Assembly (NCBI GenBank): GCA_947579605.1
Contig: OX388307.1
Span: 33,209,237-33,273,236 of the forward strand
Length of the DNA stretch: 64,000 bases
Source: Athripsodes cinereus
Lineage: Eukaryota; Arthropoda; Insecta; Trichoptera; Leptoceridae
Reading direction: 5' to 3'
A program made the translations under genes and the position numbers. Below the pieces are notes generated by a model. That model was given only the letters and a program-made list of their open reading frames with translations, searched no databases and was not told the DNA's origin. The first letter of the stretch is position 1. Each line of letters begins with the position of its first letter. Below are positions 43,868-54,280 of this stretch, one piece after another.

Positions 43868-44770
43868 GATGATTAATTGTGTTATATTTTGTGCCAATGA
43901 AATTTCTATACAAATGTTTATTATGTTTATCTACCTGACATTTTTACGTAAGTTATTTATTTTCTTTAGTAAGTTAACATTATATAAATATAATAGTGAA
44001 TACTGCTATTCACATTTATAATATGCCCGGCATCAGGTTTATTACATTGTGTAAAGTCACTACTACTAGTCAATCACATCCAGTTGTAACATACAATTAA
44101 TGTCAATTGTTTATGTTTAGTTTAATCATCAAACGCATTATATTATTATATTGAGATTATCTATTTACTGTTCGAGGACAGGTATTATAATAATTAATTA
44201 ATTAACATTTACAATTAATCGATGATTATTAATGTTTTATTTTTTATATATAAAAATATTGGATATAATTATATGAGATGAAGTACCTACTACAATGATT
44301 GATAGACTTTAGTAACCCTATATTCTCTTAATCACGAGCCCTGCTCAATTTTAAGGGTAAAAAGAGTAAAATATTGTGAAGTTGTCTTTAATGTATTAAT
44401 GTATTTCAAGTATATAAAGTTATGAATAAATTAATTATACAATTGGAGAATGTAAAATGTAAAGTAGGAGTAGTGTGAATTAAATAATCCGTTATTATAC
44501 CTATACAAATAAATTTTCAGTATAGATATAACGCATACATAATAACAATAAGCTCTAATACATGGGATCATTATATAATTTATATTAATTTAATTATTTA
44601 TTACTTATATAAGGCTGTGATATAAAAGTATATTCACGTACACCTACATATATTGATATATTTAAATAAATATACTATTTATAATAAAAAGTGTCTACTT
44701 ACTTAATTTTCTATACCGGATGTTGCCTTATACCTTTTGAATCTAACTGCAAGATGTCTAGTTAGAAATA
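43868..44770 (+). other. Transporter 3' UTR and downstream DNA
   Basis: No coding sequence was recognised after the TAA at 43865-43867. AATAAA occurs at 44425-44430 and 44508-44513, among other A+T-rich words; either could be the poly(A) signal of the transporter transcript, but the choice cannot be made from sequence alone. Confidence 0.4.
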
Positions 44771-45148
44771 CTTCTTATGTGGTGTTCACATTTGGCGAAT
44801 ATCGCCAGGATACCAAAATACCGTCAGCCATTTGAACCGTGTGAACAAGATGACAGCTAGTCTGAAACGATAAAAACTAGTAAAAACGATATCACCTTAA
44901 GTTGACCACCTTTCAACTTTTTCTCTGGATGAACGATTCGCCCATGCGTAGATGTCTGCGGCGTCCGTATCTATGGTAAAAACTTTATAACCTATAAATT
45001 TTATAGTGTTTCCTGCTTCGTGACAGTTGTTACCTTTGTTGTTGGTTTGTGACGTTTGTTTCCTTAATTAGAAGGCGCCTTATAACCTCTATTATAATAT
45101 TTTCAACTAATAATAAACACTTCACTATATATAATAATAAACATAATT

Positions 45149-46480
45149 ATGGGCAATCCCATTATTAACATACTCATTTGGCATCATAAAATGGTCTAAA
45201 ACGGATCTAGATAAACTAGAAAGACTTATTAGAACACAATTAACAAAAAATAGATATCACCATCCAAATTCCGCGAAAGAAAGGTTGGTTCTGCCTAGGA
45301 GTATAGGAGGAAGAGGAATTGTTAACATTTCCTCTTTACATAATAATCAAATAGAATCCCTTAAAACATTTTTTAAAAACAAACAAAATAATTCTATACT
45401 ACATAAAATTATAATACAGGCCGATAAAAATCATACACCTTTAAATTTAAATGACGAAACAGTAGGTCCGCGATTAAACTATTTAAATATTTTGTTAGAA
45501 TCTTGGGGTAGGAAGGAACATCATGCTAGACACCTCAATGATCTCAACCAATCTTATGTTGACAAATATGCGTCAAACAGGTGGTTGACCATTGGGGAAT
45601 TGTATGGGGAAACCGAGGGTTTTATGCTAGCAATTCAAGATCAGGTAATAAATACAAAAAATTATCAAAAATATATTATAAAAAATCAAAATATAATTGA
45701 TGATTCGTGTAGGAAATGTCTGGCCAAACCGGAAACAATTCAGCACATAGTTTCGGGTTGTTCCACTCTCGCTCAAACTGAGTATACTTATAGACATAAT
45801 CATGTAGCAAAAATTATACATCAAAATTTAGCTATTAAACATAATCTTTTAAACTCAAATAATGTAATACCTTATTATAAATACAACCCGGAACAGGTAT
45901 TAGAAAATCAAAATTATAGGCTCTATTATGATAAAACCATAATAACAGATAGACAAATACATCATAATAGACCCGATTTAGTATTACACGATAAACGTAA
46001 TAAAATAACGTACCTAATCGACATCGCTGTCCCAAATACACATAATATACAAACAACCGTCGCAGAAAAAATACGTAAATATACAGAACTAGCAGGAGAA
46101 ATAAAAAATATTTGGCATTCTAGGTCCGTTTATATAATACCTTTAGTCATGTCAGCTACAGGGGTAACTCCGAAATCTTTAATAAATAATTTACAAAAAT
46201 TAGATTTACCGGTTAATTTGTACATTAAAATTCAAAAATCTATTATAATAAACACTTGTAATATTGTAAAAAGGTTTCTGAACACAGATATTTCAGGCAC
46301 AATGCTGGTATTTTGATCCCGCGTTTTGAGCCTAATCCTTTGATATCCTGTATATCTGGATAGGTGAATTTTTCCCGGCATTAGACTGTTAAGTTTTTGT
46401 GTGATCATGACTGATCATATGGAGACTTATCTGGTTGTATAATGCTGAGAAGTGTGGATGGCAATTCTGCCGCCGCGTAA
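45149..46480 (+). mobile_element. 5'-truncated R4/Dong-like LINE at a TAA-rich site
   Basis: A plus-strand fragment of an element with a C-terminal restriction-like endonuclease. It begins within the thumb region of the RT (AIPLLTYSFGIIKWSKTDLD) directly after TATAATAATAAACATAATTA, and after a short 3' UTR ends at GCCGCGTAAAAATAATAAAC. TAATAAACA is found at both junctions. Dong, an R4-clade element of the silkworm, is known to insert in TAA repeats, which fits this site. Confidence 0.7.
45150..46316 (+). CDS. R4/Dong-like LINE C-terminus: Cys/His motif and restriction-like endonuclease
   Basis: The last 388 codons of a LINE polyprotein, uninterrupted. In order: RT thumb (WSKTDLDKLERLIRTQ), a helical region, a CX2CX8HX4C motif (CRKCLAKPETIQHIVSGC), and a PD-(D/E)XK-type endonuclease with RPDLVLHD and ITYLIDIAVP. 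The domain nicks the target in R2/R4-group elements. The RT palm and its catalytic motif are missing because of 5' truncation. A methionine-like start at 45285 is only a TTG; the frame is open from 45150, so no real start codon belongs to this fragment. No stops, so insertion may be recent. Confidence 0.8.
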   Translation, partial: WAIPLLTYSFGIIKWSKTDLDKLERLIRTQLTKNRYHHPNSAKERLVLPRSIGGRGIVNISSLHNNQIESLKTFFKNKQNNSILHKIIIQADKNHTPLNLNDETVGPRLNYLNILLESWGRKEHHARHLNDLNQSYVDKYASNRWLTIGELYGETEGFMLAIQDQVINTKNYQKYIIKNQNIIDDSCRKCLAKPETIQHIVSGCSTLAQTEYTYRHNHVAKIIHQNLAIKHNLLNSNNVIPYYKYNPEQVLENQNYRLYYDKTIITDRQIHHNRPDLVLHDKRNKITYLIDIAVPNTHNIQTTVAEKIRKYTELAGEIKNIWHSRSVYIIPLVMSATGVTPKSLINNLQKLDLPVNLYIKIQKSIIINTCNIVKRFLNTDISGTMLVF

Positions 46481-46699
46481 AAATAATAAACACTTCTAAT
46501 AAACACCACTAATATAATAATAAACACTTCACGATCTCCATCTCGACGTCCGCTGTTTTGAAAACAACGTCAAAATCAAAGAGCATCTGACAGATCGTAT
46601 CTATATCGGTGGACTGTGTGTACAGGTGTGACGATTAATGGGCGTCCGGCGAATTTTGTTTTTTATGCAAACGATATTCGCCAAATGTGAACACCCCAT

Positions 46700-47450
46700 T
46701 ACTTTCGATGGTCGACTAGATCTTATGAAGATTTAGCTTCCAAAATAATGGATGTCTATTCCATTCTATCTTAAGCAGTGGATTACCAATCGTATCTGGC
46801 ATTTAGCTCTTCTAGATTTATGTTGATGTTAATTTTATTTCGACACGTTCTTTATAAAAAAATTAGAATTATTCTATTCACAACGATTTTGTGTCAACTG
46901 AGTAATAACTGATATATTTTCTATACTCTGATATAGTTTTTATAGAAACTAATAATAAAGAAATAAATCGTCTTTGCCTAAATATCTTGACCAAGAAAAT
47001 GTTGTGGATGAAAAACAGTGCTTTTTTTGTACAAATTTTCATGAAGCATTCTGAAGTATAACATAACTAGAATTATCTCTAATTAGTGAAACTATTTCAT
47101 TTTGTCTAGTATATTCAATAGTATGAAACTATTGAAACTAATCAACCATAAAATTACCAACATTGGCATTGATTTGTATTTGATTAAAGTCGTTAATTTC
47201 TATTTCAATACTGTGATTTTATAGTCGAGGTGATAAATGATTAGCATTATATAGGTACTATTTAGTTATTTATGTAAATTATTATTAATTATACACATAT
47301 ATGTTATATTAATTTACCAACACACCTATTTAATGTTTTTCCACACCAGATATAGTTCACATGCCCGATTAGTGTTTAATTACTAAATCAGGATTACAAA
47401 CTAGTTATTTACAATTCACAAAATAGATGAATACCGACGCCAATAATATA
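46700..47450. other. A+T-rich stretch without recognised gene
   Basis: No open frame, RNA gene or repeat family recognised. Confidence 0.4.
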
Positions 47451-47459
47451 AGTACCTAA

Positions 47460-47730
47460 TAGTATATTATTATATCCCTACTACTACTATACTACACAAG
47501 TGGGGTAGCCAGCAGACCAGCTGCATGTTAAAAACATGCAAGCCGTTTTCTCTGTGCCAATAAAAAATTAAGACATTTAGGATGGGTGGCATACCTCATC
47601 GCTGATTTTGAGATGTAAAATGTGTTTATTTTTTCGAACACCTGCCTTTTACACGTCAGTCTTAAACTTAGGGACAAGAGTGAGAGACCAATTCTTTGTC
47701 GGATGCTCCACGGCTTCATACATATTATTT
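47460..47730 (-). repeat. SINE-like repeat, longest reverse copy
   Basis: The tail CTACTACTACTATACTACAC is followed by AAGTGGGGTAGCCAGCAGAC, CAGCTGCATGTTAAAAACAT, GGATGGGTGGCATACCTCAT and CGCTGATTTTG. The last two blocks are the reversed start (CAGCGATGAGG...CATCC) of the copies at 28378 and 57285. It ends about 50 bp before the LTR element. Confidence 0.6.
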
Positions 47731-47777
47731 ATTATATTTATAGTTTATATGTAAAAGCATAATCATTGCAACCATAT

Positions 47778-49196
47778 TGTAGCGATATTTTTATATCACT
47801 ATAGAAAAATGATTTTGTTCGTTGGCAAGACAGAAATTGATAACGCGACGCCGCGCATGCGTGGTGGGAGGATTTCTCAATATTGGCGGTCGAAAGCAAA
47901 ATGCTTCCTCTTTTGTATTCGACATTCCAAATTGGCAGATCGCAAAATGCGATAGTGAATATTAAGGTTTAAAAAAAAAAAAACTTACCATTTTAAAATG
48001 GTTGATTAATGTATAAATTAGTTGTAGAAATGTGTTCTATTTGTCGATGGACAGTTTAATCATATTTAATTATTAAAATCAGTGGTAATTCAGGCCGTCA
48101 TCAAAAATATGGTGAGTCTAAATTGTTACAATTATATTTTCGATGAGAGAAATTTCGTTGTTTAATAAAATAAACCGAAACATAGTTTGATAAATACTAA
48201 TTACGTTGTCCTTTAATGTTTAAGGATGTACGGCTTTCAGTACCGGAATGAATTTCTCAGTTATTCAGGATACGCCGCAGTACTAGAATGAATTCAAGTT
48301 ATGTCTTAGTACCAGCATGAATTTCTCAATTATTCAGGATATATCTTGTTACCAAAATAAATTCTTCAGTTAACAAGAGAATAAATATCTTTCAATTATC
48401 AAGATGCTGACTTCCTCTAATACCAGAATAAACCTTATGTACCTATCAGGAAGGAACCTTCAATTTCGGGAAACGGGAAGTGAAGTGGAACTCGAAGGAA
48501 GATAAATTGATCAGGTTGTTCTCATTCATTCATAATTATATATAAATATTTTGTTCTAAAGTTAATGTAGATTGTATAATCAAACAGAGTTTGATAACTT
48601 TATGATATATGTAGGTCGTTTCTGAAAAGAAAGGGTAGGAGGTAAGGATGATGTGCCACAATCATTATTTAATTTTAAACTTTTAATCTAAGGGTTAGTT
48701 AGATTGCCACATAGCAAATGATTAACAAGGTTTTAATCTTTTACTATTTTACTGTCGAGAAAGTTTATATAAAATGTATGTAAATTCATTGACCATACCA
48801 AAGGTGTCACCGAATACTGGAGGTTTGGAATAAATTGAAAAGAAAATAATGAAATAGCAATTTTATTTTGTTTCTGAATCTTTCCTTCTTATTGGGGATT
48901 GTTGGAAGGCACCGTTGATTTAATGGCAATATGCATTGTTGAATTTATAGAGAGAAAAGTCTTGAAGTCTTTGTGATAAGATCTGGGTTAACCCATTCGA
49001 CCCTGAGCATTTATCGTATAGTCAATTGTACTTTCCAATACTCTTTGTTTTATTTTTGAAATCTCTACCGACTGAGCTAAAAATTATTTTTTTGAGATTG
49101 TGATAATTGATTATTTTACCTTGTACCATGAGGGGTACAAGGTAAAAGAGCGCATGAGAGCGCAAGAATAAAAAGTATATGCAAAAGTCCGTCACA
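47778..49196 (+). repeat. 5' LTR
   Basis: 1,419 bp, TGT...ACA. The first bases form a small hairpin (GATATTTTTATATC). A degenerate block containing GTACCGGAATGAATTTCTCA recurs several times at about 48236-48440. Near the right end an inverted pair CCTTGTACC...GGTACAAGG is seen at 49120-49143, followed by GAGCGCATGAGAGCGCAAGA, which might be part of R/U5. Promoter and poly(A) positions cannot be fixed; TTTATATAAAATG near 48765 is a TATA candidate. Confidence 0.92.
48236..48440 (+). repeat. Degenerate repeats inside the LTR
   Basis: CAGTACCGGAATGAATTTCT, CAGTACTAGAATGAATTC, TAGTACCAGCATGAATTTCT, TTACCAAAATAAATTCTTCA and ATACCAGAATAAAC follow each other at 30-70 bp spacing, several with TTATTCAGGATA between. 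They recur in the 3' LTR (plus 6,503). Repeats of this kind in U3 often carry enhancer function; that is inference. Confidence 0.55.
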
Positions 49197-49543
49197 TATT
49201 CATGGCGCCCAACGTGGGGCCAACCTTTGTAGAATTTAGGTTGAATTGAATTTTGGTGGCAGAAGGGTCACATATTCATGTCACCCAAAGTGTCAGCCAA
49301 CCTTTATATAGTTTACGTTGAATTGAATTTTGGTGGCAGAAGGGTCACATATTCATGTCACCCAAAGTGTCAGCCAACCTTTATGTAGTTTATGTTGAAT
49401 TGAATTTTGGTGGCAGAGGGGTCACATATTCATGTTGCCCAAAGTGTCAGCCAACCTTTATGTAATTTAAGTTGAATTGAATTTTGGTGGCAGAGGGGTC
49501 ACGTATTCATGTCACCCAAAATGTCAGCCAACCTTTGTAGAAT
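49192..49543 (+). repeat. Leader tandem array, 77-bp unit, containing the primer site
   Basis: Units start at 49192, 49268, 49345, 49422 and 49499 (76, 77, 77, 77 bp, then a partial one). Each begins TCACATATTCATG, where TCACA is the end of the LTR, and has GAATTGAATTTTGGTGGCAG near its end. Unit 1 carries an intact primer-binding site (TGGCGCCCAACGTGGGGC). In units 2-5 the same position reads TGTCACCCAAAGTGTCAGCC or a close variant, clearly a changed copy. The last block (GAATTTTGGTGGCAGAAGGG) reappears at 49722-49743, so unit 5 was split by about 180 bp. Confidence 0.85.
49203..49220 (+). other. Primer-binding site, tRNA-Lys type
   Basis: TGGCGCCCAACGTGGGGC lies 6 nt after the LTR. The sequence is, from memory, the complement of the 3' end of a lysine tRNA (Lys1,2 type) used by several retroelements. 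TGG at its start pairs with the tRNA CCA end, as expected. Minus-strand DNA synthesis would start here. Confidence 0.8.
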
Positions 49544-49743
49544 GTAAAGACGCGCTGAACCCAAAAAATTTTATTACTTAGACTCAAGATTTTTTTTATT
49601 AATTGTATAATTTGGTGTCTTGAATACAAAAGAGCATTCATTAATAGTTGTAAGTAGAATAAGTTTTGTTTTAGAAAAAAAAAAGTTTTTAAAAATTTTA
49701 ATTTATGTGGCAAAATTAATATTTGAATTTTGGTGGCAGAAGG

Positions 49744-51140
49744 GTTAAATTGTATTTCGATTTTAATTTTACAAATTATATTCGGTTATCAGTATAAAAA
49801 AATTGTAACATAATGTTTAAAAAAATACTGTAGGTAAATTAAAAAGAATGAAAAATTTTGAATATGTAACAAAACATTTTTTTTCAGAGTCGCGGTAGTT
49901 AAATATATTTATTGAATATGTAACATAAAAAAAAAAAGAATATTTATGGGTAGACTCAATATTTTATTATTATTTCAATTTGTTGAGTTAATGTTATTTT
50001 GCATGCTTTGAGATGATTGATTGAAGAAAGGAATTTAGTCAAAAAAAATATATGTCAATTTTTAAATTGTTTGAAAATATTTTAAAATAATTTTGTCCGT
50101 GGAATACCTAATTTGAAAAATGGTAGATAAAAGTTATCTATTTATCAATTTATTTTGTGGATTTTATTTTGAGTTTGTATAAAATTGAATGGTATTACCA
50201 TAGTCAAAAAAAATAAAATTTTGTTAAAAAAAAGTAAAAGAAGTGTGAAAAATGATTTTGAATTTGATATTTAATATGTTTTAAAAAAAATATGTTCTAG
50301 CTCAAATTGCTGATTGGAAATGTGTGATAAGATATGGAAAGACGAAACCCAACATCATGTCAAAATACAGAAAGCTGATTGCGAGTTTTAATTTTATTCA
50401 AAAAAAGGAGTATACCTATTAACTTATTAAACAACCTTCTGGTGAGTTTTTATTATATTTTAAATTGAAAATTTATTTGATTGATTGCCTTGTCTGAATT
50501 CTTCTCATACTTCTGGTACGGCTATTGCAACTCACAACTAAGGAATACGTTGAACAAAGTAGATTTAATTTTAAAAAAAAAAATATAAATAAAGAAAATA
50601 ATTTATTTTGAGCATTGTCCGATTCTGAAATAAATATGTATGATTAGAATTTTTATGCGAAAATAATATTATTATTATTCTGATGCTATTCCGTACATAC
50701 TGTGATAGGAATGTACTCTTCTCTCCAACGCATAATAATTGTTAATCACTTTAGTTAGAAAGAGACGGAAGATTGTAAAGCGGACGGAAGATACAAAGGT
50801 TTGGATTTCAATGTTTTAATATCGAATGATAATATTTATATATAGGGTAAATTATACTATTATGGACGTAGTAGATTGTTGATATTTTTACATAATCAAT
50901 TTAACACGATAAAGTCGTTTCAAATAATTTTAATATGGATATATTAAATTAATGTGGAGATTGAAACTTTAATATTAATGATATTAGTTTATATAGATAT
51001 GGGGATATTTAAGAGTAATTTTGAATAACGGAAGACTTTAATATTTAATGTATTATTTCTTTTAAAATATTTTTTTGTAAAGTTTTGAATTGTGGATTAG
51101 CATAATTTAGTGCAATAGATAGATAATTTAGAAATTCAAG
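49744..51140 (+). other. Non-coding leader of the LTR element
   Basis: About 1.4 kb of A+T-rich sequence between the tandem array and gag, with many A runs and no protein-like frame. It may hold packaging signals. No hairpin was singled out. Confidence 0.5.
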
Positions 51141-52283
51141 ATGGCGGATAAGGAATTAAATAAAGGAGAAGTACAAGAAAATATAGATAGGGAAGTTGCT
51201 GGTTCGTCTAATGATAATAAAGAAGAGAAGATGGAAGAAAGCAAAGTGGAAAGTAAACCGTCATCGAGTAATTCATTTATAAATGTAAAATCGTATATCA
51301 GGAAGTTAAATAATAACAGAAAAACAATTAAGAAAACGAATAGCAGTAAATCTCTTGTGAAAACAAATGCAGAACCAGTAGAAAAATTTATTGATCCTAG
51401 AAAGTTCAATATAACATACAGTGGTGCAGAAAGCCCAATTGAATTTATCCAAAGATTGAAAGAATTAGCTAAAGTATATAACGTAAATAATGGAACATTA
51501 TTGCGATATTTACCCATTTTATTAACTGATAAAGCATTAACATGGTTCAGAACTATAGGTATAGAGAATGATTGGGATGTTTTTGAATTGAAATTTTTAA
51601 AACGTTTTGAAGGAACAAACACACAACGCACACTGAGAATTAATTTGATGACAGCCAAGCAAAGAAACGGTGAGAGTGCTTCAGATTACATAATCGATTT
51701 ACTCAATAAAAATAACTACCTAAGTCCACCAATAGATGAGGAAGAATTGCTAGATATTGCAGTTCACGGCTTGAATGCGGAATATGCAAGTATTGTGACA
51801 TCATCAAGAGTTGACGATATGGAAGATTTGGTGACGATCTGTACCAGGTTCGAGACGTTGACAATGAATAACGAACTGAAGAAATCTAATTATAGGACAA
51901 AATTATTTGAATTAAAGAAGGACGAAGCAGTGTCTGGGACGTTGACAGATAAAGACAACGACACAGGGTTTAGAGCTTGTTGCAGTAGAACTTGCAGATC
52001 TTCAAACAACGAAAATGAGGAGAGACAACAAACACGGAATGGCCGTGACAGTAATCAAAGGTACCAACATGAAGATGGTAACAAGAATGGTAGCAAGGGA
52101 GTATTTGATCGACAAGGGTCAAATAGAAAGGATATAATTTGTAGATTTTGTAACAAACCCGGACATGTATACATAAATTGTTTTGCAAGACTAAGGCAAA
52201 ACAGGGATGTGAATCCCAATAACAAATTTTATAATGCAAAAACAGAAATGCAACGACAAAATGAAAGAAAGGGAGAAAATTAG
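51141..52283 (+). CDS. Gag: capsid-like domain and CCHC zinc knuckle
   Basis: A 380-aa structural protein that would assemble into a particle and bind the element RNA. The start ATG lies in a good context (CAAGATGGCGG) and no earlier in-frame ATG was seen. Order: an acidic, Ser/Lys-rich N-terminus (1-80); a capsid-like helical part (about 80-250) with FNITYSGAESPIEFIQRLKE, ALTWFRTIG and FELKFLKRF, the spacing typical of Ty3/gypsy Gag; a basic Asn/Arg/Gln-rich linker; and one zinc knuckle CRFCNKPGHVYINC near residues 333-346. The frame is intact. No protease or pol frame overlaps or follows. Confidence 0.88.
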   Translation: MADKELNKGEVQENIDREVAGSSNDNKEEKMEESKVESKPSSSNSFINVKSYIRKLNNNRKTIKKTNSSKSLVKTNAEPVEKFIDPRKFNITYSGAESPIEFIQRLKELAKVYNVNNGTLLRYLPILLTDKALTWFRTIGIENDWDVFELKFLKRFEGTNTQRTLRINLMTAKQRNGESASDYIIDLLNKNNYLSPPIDEEELLDIAVHGLNAEYASIVTSSRVDDMEDLVTICTRFETLTMNNELKKSNYRTKLFELKKDEAVSGTLTDKDNDTGFRACCSRTCRSSNNENEERQQTRNGRDSNQRYQHEDGNKNGSKGVFDRQGSNRKDIICRFCNKPGHVYINCFARLRQNRDVNPNNKFYNAKTEMQRQNERKGEN

Positions 52284-54260
52284 AAGACGAAGACGTCTGA
52301 AAATTGAAATATAATGTAAATAAAAAAAAAAACTGTATAAATTTTAGTTAGGTATTATAGGATATAGCTATTTAAGTTTAATGAAATGGGGAAAAGGAGA
52401 TGAATTTGATAAAAAAAAAAATTTACGTAGTAAATAGTACGTAGAATTACGAAAGAGTAGGGTTGGATAAAATTAAAAAGAAAAAAATCGCTTCGCAAAA
52501 TTATTTAGATTCTTCGATAATATGAACTCTACGCGAGTACATAATACAGAAAGGGTCAGATAAAAAGGTGAGGTAAGAATATGATTCTCTGTAAGATGGG
52601 TCATGTGTTATAATGTCATTATTGGGATGTGTAATGATTTGTATTGAAAGTTTGTAGTATGCATAAAGGCATAATCTCTGATACGAGTGTGTCAAGCTAT
52701 ACGCGGTGTATACATTTATAAACTAGGGATACGAGTTAGCAAGACGTATATGGAAGTATGCGTAGTGCTTATATGATATGATAGTAAAAGTGGATGCATG
52801 CTCAAGGGATGAGTATTGGGTCATGTTTTATGAATTTCAATAAGAGAAGTTTGTAATCTAAGATGAGAGTTGATCAGTCCGTCTTGTCAAAACGTTTTGT
52901 GGGTCTAATTATGAATCAAATGAAAGTAGTAGGTATGTAGGCGGTGAAAGGGGAAAAAGATAGACGAAGGATGAAAGTGAATGATTGTAATAGAATGAAA
53001 GTAAGGATTTGCAACGTTGATAAATGATAGGTTTGTAGTACTCAATAGTCTCGCGATTTAAAGTCAAATAGTAAAAGGGGAATTTGAAAATGAAATATGT
53101 CGAGAAGGTCAAATGTTGATGTTCGTTATATCTCTTTTGTGAGTATATTGACTATGTAATTTTCAATATGAAAGTGGAAATATTAAAAAAAAAATAAAAA
53201 AATATAGAGATAGGTAATGTGAGAAAATGTAGATAATGGAGTTATAGTATACATAATTTAAATCGGGGATACGGTGGTAAAGAAGAGAATCCTTAATTAT
53301 CTCCATAAAAAAACGAGTAATTACGAAATAATTGTGTATACGATTGTTAAATTCATTTAACAAAGTCGAGAAACTTACACTATGAAATGGGGTCGTTGAT
53401 TAGAAATTTTCGAAAGAAAATATATTAGTAAAGTACGTAATTTTACGGATAAAAGGGAAATAAAAAAAGAAAGGGATTGAGAACCTTTGGTTGTAGTTGC
53501 ATGTGCTTATCTGAGGAGAGATGGGAGAATAAGACATGGCAGGAAAATGGAATTGATGATAAATTGATATTTTCATACATGAAAATAGAAAGGAAAATGA
53601 CATGATGTTGAAGTGAGTCAATTCAAAAAGTTGAATCAAATATTTTTAATGTTATATAAAATATTAATGCATAATATACAGACAGATTTTAATGTATTTG
53701 AATGTTGAAAAAAAAAAAAGAAGGCACAAAATGTATATAGTTTAGATATAAGAAATTTTAATATAATTTGTTATGTAGCTAAGGAAAATGTGGCAAATCA
53801 TATGAGCTTGTAGTAGAAGATATTTGAATATTGTGGCACAAAACAATTTAAAATAAATGTAGTAGATCTGAAAAGATATTTAGTAAATGTAACAAAATGG
53901 AAATGTATTATTTAATATATAAGTGTAATTTATAAATGCAAAGATAAGATGAGACCTGCACTGGTTTAGAAATTATTTTTTTATCATTAAGTACTTATTA
54001 TTTGCGGGTATTTTTGTTCATTTTGGAAGTCGTTTGACCCGAATATTCGGAAATGAATATAAATTAAAGTTTTAAGAATTTAAACGAAACCAAGATTGGC
54101 GCCTATGGAATTGCAGTTTTTCTTTAAAAGAAAAGGCTGGGCCCAGTGCAGTGCTTAGATTAATCTTTAAAAAAAAAAGGTAGAGTAAGTTATAGGGTTG
54201 ATGAGAACATAGAACGAGAATAACCTGATATAAAAAAAAATAGCTTCACTATTTTTTTTT
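52284..54260 (+). other. 3' interior of the LTR element, purine-rich, no pol
   Basis: Two kilobases between gag and the 3' LTR with a plus strand rich in A and G (AAAAGG, GAAAG, GATGAGAG words). No plus-strand frame shows RT (Y.DD), RNase H or integrase motifs. On the minus strand short open frames of 60-79 codons follow one another (52501-52695, 52909-53112, 53163-53363, 53400-53639), but they are rich in F, Y, S and I as expected for a pyrimidine-rich strand and look like chance. Whether this is replaced pol or a captured sequence is unknown. Confidence 0.6.
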
Positions 54261-54280
54261 GGTGGGCGTGGGTGGTAATA
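54261..54280 (+). other. G-rich tract before 3' LTR (possible polypurine-tract substitute)
   Basis: GGTGGGCGTGGGTGGTAATA lies directly before the LTR, after a T run. Plus-strand priming normally uses a pure A/G tract here. This one is G-rich but broken by T and C, so its role is uncertain. Confidence 0.35.

Larger units (their letters stand above)
44781..46695. mobile_element. TIR element (GGTGTTCACATTTGGCGAAT) holding a LINE insertion
   Basis: GGTGTTCACATTTGGCGAAT continues as ATCG at 44781-44804, and its exact reverse complement is at 46672-46695, a 24-bp perfect inverted repeat. After removing the LINE between about 45149 and 46480, some 580 bp of non-coding sequence is left, fitting a MITE or a non-autonomous DNA transposon. 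No target duplication was identified, and the superfamily is not assigned. Confidence 0.75.

Noticed and set aside
44781..46695. LTR element reading of the 24-bp repeats
   Set aside because: The repeats are inverted and not direct, and far too short for LTRs; a TIR element is the better call.
51128..51658. 176-codon minus-strand frame opposite gag
   Set aside because: It lies antisense to a well-supported gag gene and mirrors its codon pattern; no domain is visible.
52501..53639. Four consecutive minus-strand frames of 60-79 codons in the LTR element interior
   Set aside because: They are rich in F, Y, S, I and L, as expected from a pyrimidine-rich strand. They share no motif, have no consistent spacing and lack start context; chance frames are the simplest reading.
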